The notes beneath the pieces are model-generated. The model was given only the letters and a program-made list of their open reading frames with translations. It did not search any database and had not been told where the DNA came from. From positions 1 through 26,903 of the forward strand of contig PWHA01000334.1 of the NCBI GenBank assembly GCA_003554685.1: 26,903 bases of DNA. Direction: 5' to 3'. This document shows positions 1 to 6,428 of the stretch, piece after piece. The DNA comes from Halanaerobiaceae bacterium. GTDB lineage: Bacteria; Bacillota; Halanaerobiia; Halanaerobiales; Halarsenatibacteraceae. Positions within the stretch are counted from its first letter, which is position 1, and each line of letters opens with the position of its first letter. Position numbers and translations under genes: made by a program.

Positions 1-56
1 AAATGATAGGCATTACAAAAAAGAACATTACAACTCAAATTATTTGGCGTGGAGAC

Positions 57-80
57 GGCAGTGGCGACTGCCTTTTTTTT
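57..80 (+). terminator. Rho-independent terminator of an upstream gene
   Basis: GGCAGT and ACTGCC form a 6-bp stem around a GGCG loop and are followed directly by eight T's. It faces right and must end a transcript that begins left of the window. Confidence 0.85.
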
Positions 81-205
81 GTCCCATTCACGCTGTTCTA
101 AACGCACATTTTATAACCGGATACTGAATTACTGTTGAATCCTCCTCCCGTTCGCTGTGGCCTAAATGAATAGAACATTATTGTAATTATTATACTATTT
201 GTGAA

Positions 206-234
206 TTGACATAACGTCGAAATGCGCTTATAAT
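206..234 (+). promoter_or_regulatory. Sigma-A-type promoter of the first protease gene
   Basis: TTGACA at 206-211 and TATAAT at 229-234 are both perfect consensus hexamers with the ideal 17-bp spacer. Transcription would start near 241, leaving a leader of about 120 nt before the protease start at 364. Confidence 0.85.
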
Positions 235-235
235 T

Positions 236-300
236 TATGCACATAGTTACTATCGAAAGGTGATTAGGATACTCGCAAAGGTCAGCCATGAATTTTTTTA
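236..300 (+). promoter_or_regulatory. Structured leader, weakly like a c-di-GMP-I (GEMM) riboswitch
   Basis: The leader holds a GAAA tetraloop closed by a short stem (TATC/GGTG), then GGA, then CGCAAAG and GGTC, and a T-run at 293-299. These blocks recall the GEMM-I core (GAAA-capped stem, then ACGCAAAGC, then GG.CTA). The match is imperfect: the GGCAAAC block before the first stem is missing, the distance from GAAA to CGCAAAG is about 7 nt longer than usual, and the final CTA is not found. It may be a divergent member or coincidence. Confidence 0.25.
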
Positions 301-363
301 AAGTAAAAATATGTCACCAGAAAAAAGAGAAGATAAATCTTTCAGAAAGAAGGTTGAAAAGAA

Positions 364-2373
364 ATGAGAAATAAAATTTTAGGAAAAGGGACGGTAATCC
401 TACTCATTGTAGCGATGCTTTTTGCCCTGGGCGTAGCAAATCTATCCTTTGCCCGGGATGGGGCCAATCCCGAAGGCACAAGTTTTTCTTCCGCAAACGA
501 AAAGGTAGATGTACTTATTGGTTTTTATCAAGCTCCCGGTCCTCCGGAGCAGGATCTGGTTCGCGCCCACGGCGGTGAAATTTACCGGCAATTCTCCATT
601 GTTGATGTTATTGCCGCCAGTATGAAACAACAGCAAGCAGATGCTTTAGCTCAAAACCCCAGGGTTAGGTATGTGGAGCCCGATGGTCCTGTTTATGCCC
701 TTGACCAGACCGTGCCATGGGGAATTGACCGGGTGTTTGGCGATGAAGAATATGAATTTAAGACATGGGAAGATTCGACCGGAGAAGGAGTGGCAGTTGC
801 CGTTATTGATACCGGTATAGATGAGAACCACGAGGACCTGCCTGAGCTTTTGGGTGGCGTTAATACCATTGATGATAATCACTGGGGAGTTGATGGACAA
901 GGCCACGGCACCCACGTAGCTGGCACGGTAGCGGCGCTGGATAATGAAGTGGGTGTTGTTGGTGTTGGCCCGAAACTTGGCCTTTATGCTGTGAAAGTTT
1001 TAGATGACGGCGGAAGCGGTTCAGTAAGCTCTGTGGTGGGCGGTATTGAGTGGGCAGCCGAGAAAGGCATCCCTGTACTAAACATGAGCCTTGGGACCAG
1101 TGATCATTATGAAAGTCTCCAAGATGCCTGTGACGCTGCATATGAAGCTGATCATCTACTGGTAGCTGCGGCCGGTAACAGCGGTAATCCCCCGGGCCGG
1201 GGAGATAATGTCGGTTATCCGGCTGCTTATGACTCTGTTATTGCTGTGGCAGCTTCCACCATTAATAACAATAGAGCATCCTTTTCCAGCACCGGTCCTG
1301 CAGTGGAGTTGATAGCTCCGGGCTCCAGTATACTGAGCACAATACCTGGGAACGAATACGATACAAAGAGCGGCACCTCTATGGCTTCGCCCCATGTGGC
1401 AGGAGTGGCTGCGTTAGTACTGGCGGCCGATCCCGGTCTGACCAATGCCGAGATAAGGGGCATCCTGCAGGAAACAGCCGAAGATTTGGGGCTTGGTTCC
1501 AACCATCAAGGATATGGACTGGTGCGGGCCGACCTGGCAGTAAGGGCAGCTGGAGAGGTTGAACCACCACCCCAGCCCGAGGTGTATGATCTCAGCGTTT
1601 CCAGCACTGCGGGTGGCTCGGTAACCGAACCAGGGGAAGGCACCTTCGACTATGAGGAAGGAACTGTGATTGACCTCGTGGCTGTAGCAGAGAGCGAATA
1701 TGAGTTTGTTAACTGGACCGGTGACACCGAAACAATCGCTGATGTGAATGCGGCTGAAACCACCATTACCATTGAGGGCGATTACTCCATCACCGCCAAC
1801 TTTGCAGAAAAAACGCAGGTTGTTGAACATGACCTGACAATCTCCAGCAGTGATGGAGGCTTTGTAAGCGAACCAGGTGAAGGGGCCTTTACCTATGAGG
1901 AAGGAACAGTGGTTGACCTTGTAGCTAAGGCAGAAAGCGGATATGTGTTCGACAAATGGACCGGTGACACCAGCATGATTGCCGATGTTAATGCCGCCTC
2001 GACCACGATCACCATGGACGAAAACTACTCCATTACAGCTAACTTCGCAGAGTCTGTTGTAGAAGGCGTGGTTAGGATTGAGACCATCACCTATTCTACC
2101 AGGGGCGGGCGTCTTAATGACAGGCACCTGGACATTACGTTGTACTTGTTGGATGACGATGATAACCCGGTAGCCGACGCCTCAGTTTCGGCCACGCTAC
2201 ACCGCGACGATGGGAGCTCCTGGAATTTCCAGGGCACAACCGGTTCCGATGGTACCGTTACCTTCAGCCTTAACAACCACGGGAGCGGCTGCTATGAGAC
2301 TGAAGTGACAGCTGTTGAGGCCGAAGACCTTGAATGGGATGGTGTAACTCCAGAAAACAGTTATTGCAAATAA
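364..2373 (+). CDS. Secreted subtilisin-like serine protease (S8) with two InlB-like repeats
   Basis: Secreted endopeptidase that probably degrades extracellular protein. Residues 1-30 are a signal peptide with a cut after SFA. Residues 48-112 are an I9-type propeptide (chaperone/inhibitor). The S8 catalytic domain spans about 115-395 with the full triad: D149 in VIDTG, H181 in GHGTH and S339 in SGTSMASP, with the oxyanion Asn N272. Two 75-residue InlB B-type repeats follow (408-483, 489-564), and an Ig-like domain of about 95 residues ends the protein, with two cysteines (C643, C668) that could form a disulfide. No sortase motif is visible, so it is either released or held by the repeats. 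The ATG is preceded by GAAGAAGGTTG-type purines and by a consensus promoter. The neighbouring gene is a paralogue. The calcium-poor, very acidic composition suggests adaptation to salt or high pH (inference). Confidence 0.95.
   Translation: MRNKILGKGTVILLIVAMLFALGVANLSFARDGANPEGTSFSSANEKVDVLIGFYQAPGPPEQDLVRAHGGEIYRQFSIVDVIAASMKQQQADALAQNPRVRYVEPDGPVYALDQTVPWGIDRVFGDEEYEFKTWEDSTGEGVAVAVIDTGIDENHEDLPELLGGVNTIDDNHWGVDGQGHGTHVAGTVAALDNEVGVVGVGPKLGLYAVKVLDDGGSGSVSSVVGGIEWAAEKGIPVLNMSLGTSDHYESLQDACDAAYEADHLLVAAAGNSGNPPGRGDNVGYPAAYDSVIAVAASTINNNRASFSSTGPAVELIAPGSSILSTIPGNEYDTKSGTSMASPHVAGVAALVLAADPGLTNAEIRGILQETAEDLGLGSNHQGYGLVRADLAVRAAGEVEPPPQPEVYDLSVSSTAGGSVTEPGEGTFDYEEGTVIDLVAVAESEYEFVNWTGDTETIADVNAAETTITIEGDYSITANFAEKTQVVEHDLTISSSDGGFVSEPGEGAFTYEEGTVVDLVAKAESGYVFDKWTGDTSMIADVNAASTTITMDENYSITANFAESVVEGVVRIETITYSTRGGRLNDRHLDITLYLLDDDDNPVADASVSATLHRDDGSSWNFQGTTGSDGTVTFSLNNHGSGCYETEVTAVEAEDLEWDGVTPENSYCK
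1585..2055 (+). repeat. Two tandem InlB B-type protein repeats inside the first protease
   Basis: Two 228-nt units (1585-1812 and 1828-2055) encode copies of a domain. Each has a GG-S/F-V-x-EPGEG-F motif, YEEGTV-DLVA, a W-T-GDT motif and the end YSITANFAE. They are typical of divergent InlB B-repeats that serve as stalks or binding modules outside the cell. The close match of the two units points to duplication within the gene; the downstream protease lacks them. Confidence 0.8.
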
Positions 2374-2481
2374 TAGGGCAAAAAACGATAAGCTCCTTTA
2401 AACTCGAAAATTGATAGTATTGAAAACAACGAAAATCGTTAAAAGGCAATCTAATTAGCTGGGGATTTTTCTTGAAAAATT

Positions 2482-2521
2482 AAGGCCCCTGGAGCTGCTG
2501 AAAACAGGGGCCTTCTTTTTT
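2482..2521 (+). terminator. Rho-independent terminator after the first protease
   Basis: AAGGCCCCTG (2482-2491) pairs perfectly with CAGGGGCCTT (2505-2514), and TTTTTT follows. It separates the two protease genes, so the second needs its own promoter; no convincing one is visible between 2522 and 2606. Confidence 0.92.
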
Positions 2522-2606
2522 GATTTGTTGTTTTCGAATATTTTAAGCGCCCAACACTGATCAACCTCCAAATTTTTAGTAATTTTTCTTGGAAGGAAGT
2601 GAAAAA

Positions 2607-4796
2607 ATGAGAATAATGGATTTAAGAAAAGGGCTGATCATTTTAGTCATTATAGGTATGCTCTCTTCTCTGGGCGTAGCAAATCTATCCTTTGCCCAGG
2701 CTGTGCCCAATCCTGAAGGCACAAGTTTTTCTTCCTCAAACGAAAAGGTAGATGTGCTTACCGGATTTTATCAAGCGCCCGGTCCATCGGAGCGGGCGCT
2801 GGTACGCGCGCACGGCGGTGATATTTACAGGCAATTTACGATTGTTGATGTTATTGCCGCCAGCATGACTTCCCAGGCCGTCGAAGCCTTAGAAAAAAAT
2901 CCGACCGTAAAATATGTGGAGCCAGACGCCCCCGTTTTTGCCCTGGAAACGGCCGAGGTAGCCTCTGTCCAAACGGTGCCGTGGGGTATAGACAGAATTT
3001 TTGGCGATGAAGAATACACGTTTGAGACATGGGATTATTCAAATAAAGGATCTGGCATAGCCGTGGCTGTCCTTGACACCGGTATAGAAAGAGAACACGA
3101 TGACCTTAATGTAGCCGGCGGAGTGAATTTTACTCGCAGCAATAGAGGAAATTACGGCTATGATTACTATGATATCTATGGCCACGGCACCCATGTTGCC
3201 GGCACTGTAGCCGCGCTGGATGAGGGGATTGTGGCCACTCCGGAGGACGTAGATTATGTTGTAGGAGTTGTCCCTGAAGTTGAGCTCTATGCTGTTAAGG
3301 TCCTCGATGATATGGGGCGCGGCACAATCAGCTCTATTGTTGCCGGCATCGAGTGGTCGGTGGACAATAACATGCATGTTTTAAACATGAGCTTTTACAG
3401 CGGGGGCTATAATGAGACCCTGGAGAACACCTGTGCCAATGCTTATGAAGCGGGGCATCTCCTGGTAGCGGCGGGCGGTAATAACGATGAAGGTGATGAT
3501 ACAGTCATTTATCCTGCAAAACATGAATCGGTAATAGCCGTGGCGGCTTCGGACAAGGACGATAACAGGGCAGATTTCTCAAATAGGGGGCCTGAAATTG
3601 AGCTCATCGCTCCGGGAGAAGATGTTTGGAGTACATCCCTGAATAATAGTTATCATGAAGGCAGCGGCACTTCAATGGCCTCTCCGCATGTAGCCGGGAC
3701 CGCAGCCCTAGTGTGGGCTGCAAACCCCGATTTGCTTAACACGGAAATAAGGGAGATCCTTCAAGAGACGGCAGAAGATCTTAGGCTTGATGATATTCAA
3801 CAGGGCGCAGGGCTGGTGCGGGCTGATTTAGCAGTAGCAGCGGCCGTAGCGGTTGAAGAGGCGGAATATGAAGTTGCAGTTGTTGCACCTGAAGATGCCG
3901 AAGAAACCGAAACAGGAGAGCACACCTACACTTACAAGGTGGGGAATATGGGGACAGAAGATGATACTTATGATTTAGCTGTAGAATCGGATGGCGATAA
4001 TTTCACAGCAGTTGTGGAGGAAAAAATAGCTGTGGAGGCAGGTAAAACAGAGGAAGTAGATGTTGAAGTGGAAATAACCGAAGATGCAGAAGGGGTAGAC
4101 AGCGCTAAAATTACTTTAACTGCAACAAGTCAAGGGGATAGCGAAGTTACTGATTCCGATTCCATGGTCGTAACCCTTATAGGTGAACCCGTAGTAAGTT
4201 CCAAGGAAGCTTCTGATGTTACCGGCAACAGTGCCGTCTTGAAAGGAGAAATGACAGATTTGGGAGGCGCCGAATCAGCGGAAGCCTGGTTTGAGTGGGC
4301 TGACAATAAAGATTTGGCTGGTGCAAAAGAAACTGAGAGGTTAACCCTGGAAGAACTTGGAACCTTTGAAGCTGCTGTCGACGAGTTGGATCCCGATACC
4401 AGCTACTACTTTAAAGCGTTAGCTAAAAATGACGCCGGTATTGACGAAGGAGAAATAGTAGAGTTCACCACGCAAGGAGAGGAGGAATTGGCTGAGCCCG
4501 AGATAATCACTTTTGAGGTCGGCACCCGTACTGCCGGCCCCTGGAAAAGAGCCGATGTGGAGTGGGAAGTTTACCACGAATACGGCGCTCTAAATGAGGT
4601 GAAAAGCGAACTACTTGTCCTTGGGGATGATGGTGAAGTAGTGGAGGTCCTCGATACGGAAATTACTTCCGTAAATGGTGAAAGTGCCAGCGGCGAACAT
4701 AATTTACGCACCCGCGGTGATGCGGATGCAGTTCGACTTACAGTAACCGATGCTGAAGGGCAGGAGGCCATTGAAATCAAGAATGTTGCTTGGTAA
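2607..4796 (+). CDS. Secreted subtilisin-like serine protease (S8), paralogue with CARDB/FN3-like tail
   Basis: A second secreted S8 endopeptidase. The start chosen is ATG 2607, because GGAAGGAAG at 2591-2599 is a well-placed ribosome site; a longer reading from TTG 2589 would contain that site. A signal peptide (1-30, cut after SFA) and an I9 propeptide (48-113) precede the catalytic domain at about 125-420. Triad: D157 in VLDTG, H193 in GHGTH, S356 in SGTSMASP; oxyanion Asn N292. The C-terminal third differs completely from the paralogue: an acidic beta-sandwich of the CARDB/NEW3 kind (about 425-530), an FN3-like domain (about 535-630, with the typical DTSYYFKA) and a last module of about 95 residues. 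The first 115 residues are nearly identical to those of the upstream gene, showing tandem duplication followed by exchange of the tail. Substrates are unknown. Confidence 0.95.
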   Translation: MRIMDLRKGLIILVIIGMLSSLGVANLSFAQAVPNPEGTSFSSSNEKVDVLTGFYQAPGPSERALVRAHGGDIYRQFTIVDVIAASMTSQAVEALEKNPTVKYVEPDAPVFALETAEVASVQTVPWGIDRIFGDEEYTFETWDYSNKGSGIAVAVLDTGIEREHDDLNVAGGVNFTRSNRGNYGYDYYDIYGHGTHVAGTVAALDEGIVATPEDVDYVVGVVPEVELYAVKVLDDMGRGTISSIVAGIEWSVDNNMHVLNMSFYSGGYNETLENTCANAYEAGHLLVAAGGNNDEGDDTVIYPAKHESVIAVAASDKDDNRADFSNRGPEIELIAPGEDVWSTSLNNSYHEGSGTSMASPHVAGTAALVWAANPDLLNTEIREILQETAEDLRLDDIQQGAGLVRADLAVAAAVAVEEAEYEVAVVAPEDAEETETGEHTYTYKVGNMGTEDDTYDLAVESDGDNFTAVVEEKIAVEAGKTEEVDVEVEITEDAEGVDSAKITLTATSQGDSEVTDSDSMVVTLIGEPVVSSKEASDVTGNSAVLKGEMTDLGGAESAEAWFEWADNKDLAGAKETERLTLEELGTFEAAVDELDPDTSYYFKALAKNDAGIDEGEIVEFTTQGEEELAEPEIITFEVGTRTAGPWKRADVEWEVYHEYGALNEVKSELLVLGDDGEVVEVLDTEITSVNGESASGEHNLRTRGDADAVRLTVTDAEGQEAIEIKNVAW

Positions 4797-5144
4797 GAAA
4801 ACCCTTTTGCCCTTGCACTGCCGGGCGCGAAAGATCTTAACCTATTCTTACACATCCAGGGTAGATGGAAGTAAACCAGGTGGTTTTACGATTTTCATGG
4901 ATAAACACATTCTCGAGATCAGGGAGTTTTGCAGGGCAATAAAGCTAGATAAAGACATAACCGATGTGGCCAAAGCTTAAACAATCTTAAAAAAATATTT
5001 AACATTTAAGGTATTTTTAGATCAGTAACTTTGTCCGGGTTAAGAAAGATAATCAAAATAAAAGGATTTAGCTTTCATTTTAGCGAACATCTATTTATCA
5101 CAGAAATTCATTTTTGTTATTAATCAAACAGGAGATCTATTAGC
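4797..5144. other. Non-coding gap between protease and Agr-like operon
   Basis: These 348 bases hold no convincing gene. A 27-codon reading frame (4899-4979) lacks a good ribosome site. The stretch from 4981 to 5120 is AT-rich and probably carries the promoter of the next operon, but no clear -35/-10 pair or AgrA-type direct repeat was found. No terminator with a good stem was found after the protease, so read-through into the operon is possible. Confidence 0.5.
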
Positions 5145-5624
5145 ATGGAACTAAATTTATCAGTTTTAGCCTTCCAGACATTTCCGGAATCTCTTGCTTT
5201 GGCCGCCCTAGCATTAGCTATAGTGGGCTCGAGGCTTGAGCTGAAAACTATTTTATTGATCGGATTGCCGTATACAGTAGCTGTTTACCTGGTTCGACTC
5301 TTGGACCTTTCTTTCGGGGTTCATACTATCATTCTGATTTTTATCCTGGCAATCTTGGTTAACTTCGTCCTGAAAGTCAAGTTCAGCTGGAGCCTGCTAG
5401 TAGCCTTGTTTGCTATGATAATCCTTGTTGTTGCGGAGACAGCTCTTTTAATGCTTACATTAACAATAACAGGGGTTGAGTTCGAACAGTTAACCAGGGA
5501 TTCTATATTATGGATTCTTTACGGCTGGCCTCATATCATCGGTATGCTTCTCCTGGCCTTTTTGATTAACTGGTGGCAAATAAAACGACGGATACGTACA
5601 AAAGTGGAGAAAAATAATGGCTAG
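5145..5624 (+). CDS. Integral membrane protein resembling the sensor half of AgrC-like receptors
   Basis: A 159-residue protein that is almost all membrane: about five hydrophobic helices (residues 5-25, 33-52, 56-75, 82-108, 122-143) and a basic tail (KRRIRTK). Its pattern, with a short first helix, a basic loop, a V-x-LVRLL motif near 47 and a G-V-HT-I-L stretch, resembles the N-terminal membrane domain of AgrC-type kinases in clostridia. No kinase, DHp or ATPase part follows. It ends by overlapping agrB by 8 nt, so the two are translationally coupled. AGGAGA at 5131-5136 precedes the ATG. Likely role: a receptor or helper for the peptide made by the next genes (inference). It could instead be an unrelated small membrane protein; sequence family membership needs a profile search. 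Confidence 0.6.
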   Translation: MELNLSVLAFQTFPESLALAALALAIVGSRLELKTILLIGLPYTVAVYLVRLLDLSFGVHTIILIFILAILVNFVLKVKFSWSLLVALFAMIILVVAETALLMLTLTITGVEFEQLTRDSILWILYGWPHIIGMLLLAFLINWWQIKRRIRTKVEKNNG

Positions 5625-6252
5625 ATATATAGGTCATAATATCGCTGATCGTATAGGGAGGCTTGCTGGCCTGGCAGCGGAAGATCGCGAAGTGGTAGCC
5701 TATGGGTTAGAATACCTTCTTTCTGGCATGCTTGTCCTGGCCTTGATGTTGCTGGCGGGCCTAGCCTTAAACCTTTTCTGGGAAACCGTGGCTGTTCTAT
5801 GCTGCTGGGGGTTATTGCGCCAGTTTGCCGGGGGGGCACATTGTACCGCTTTGTGGCGTTGTGCTGTGGCTAATATTATAGGAATAGTAATAGCGACTTC
5901 AATAGCTAAAGTATTTTCGATCCTGATAGAGCCAGCCGCCTGGATTGCTATTTGCATTGCCTGGGCATTTTTTGCCGTCTGGATCTGGGCACCTAACAAC
6001 AGTGAACGGCCGGTGTATGATCTTCGGCAGCGCAGCCGTTTACGCAAATGGGCTCTCGGCCTGCTTCTGTTTATGGGAGCGGCTCTTTTCTATCCAGTTT
6101 TCAGCGGGACCGAAAAGCTTCAGCTTCTGGCTGTATCGGGCGCAACTGGTCTTGCAGCAGGAGCATTGATGCTTTCTCCTCTCGGTTTTCTATTTATCGG
6201 TCGGTTTGATGAAACAATGCAGTATCTGCAGCACAGATACATTTCATATTAA
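5617..6252 (+). CDS. agrB: AgrB-type membrane cysteine endopeptidase
   Basis: AgrB cuts the C-terminal tail from the AgrD propeptide and closes the peptide into a (thio)lactone, in the cytoplasmic membrane. The 211-residue length is typical. The catalytic pair of the family is clear: RQFAGGAHCTALWRC contains H75 and C82 with the same spacing as H77 and C84 of Staphylococcus aureus AgrB, and the AGG-x-H context is conserved. Six hydrophobic segments follow the usual pattern. The start overlaps the stop of the upstream gene (ATAATGGCTAG). A 43-codon agrD-like gene begins 20 nt downstream. An extra cysteine, C76, sits directly after the catalytic histidine. Family assignment is firm; the peptide it processes is inferred from position. 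Confidence 0.93.
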   Translation: MARYIGHNIADRIGRLAGLAAEDREVVAYGLEYLLSGMLVLALMLLAGLALNLFWETVAVLCCWGLLRQFAGGAHCTALWRCAVANIIGIVIATSIAKVFSILIEPAAWIAICIAWAFFAVWIWAPNNSERPVYDLRQRSRLRKWALGLLLFMGAALFYPVFSGTEKLQLLAVSGATGLAAGALMLSPLGFLFIGRFDETMQYLQHRYISY

Positions 6253-6272
6253 GAGATAGGAGGTGAAACAAA

Positions 6273-6404
6273 ATGAAAAAGCTACTTATTTATATGGTAA
6301 CAATTATGGCATTTTTGTTAACCATGGTGGCCAACGCCGGTGCGGCTTCCGCTTCTTCCTTTATCTTCTGCGAGCCGCAAGTTCCAGCCAAGTTACGCAA
6401 GTAG
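6273..6404 (+). CDS. agrD: AgrD-like cyclic autoinducer propeptide (43 aa)
   Basis: Small gene missed by usual length limits. AGGAGGTG at 6257-6264 lies 8 nt before the ATG. The peptide has the three AgrD parts: a basic, hydrophobic N-terminal helix (MKKLLIYMVTIMAFLLTMV), a short Ala/Ser-rich centre, and the C-terminal recognition tail EPQVPAKLRK, which fits EVEVPKEL of S. aureus AgrD. Aligned on that tail, the ring CDFIM of S. aureus falls on S28-S29-F30-I31-F32. The usual ring cysteine is therefore a serine, and the only cysteine (C33) lies right at the expected cut. The mature signal would be a lactone closed by S28 (ending at F32) or S29 (ending at C33). Function follows from its place after agrB. 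Its receptor is not known. Confidence 0.88.
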   Translation: MKKLLIYMVTIMAFLLTMVANAGAASASSFIFCEPQVPAKLRK

Positions 6405-6428
6405 CAACACAACAGGGGTATAGATATA

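Noticed and set aside
4750..4980. 76-codon plus-strand frame overlapping the protease end
   Set aside because: It starts inside the protease gene in another frame, has no ribosome site and no recognisable domain.
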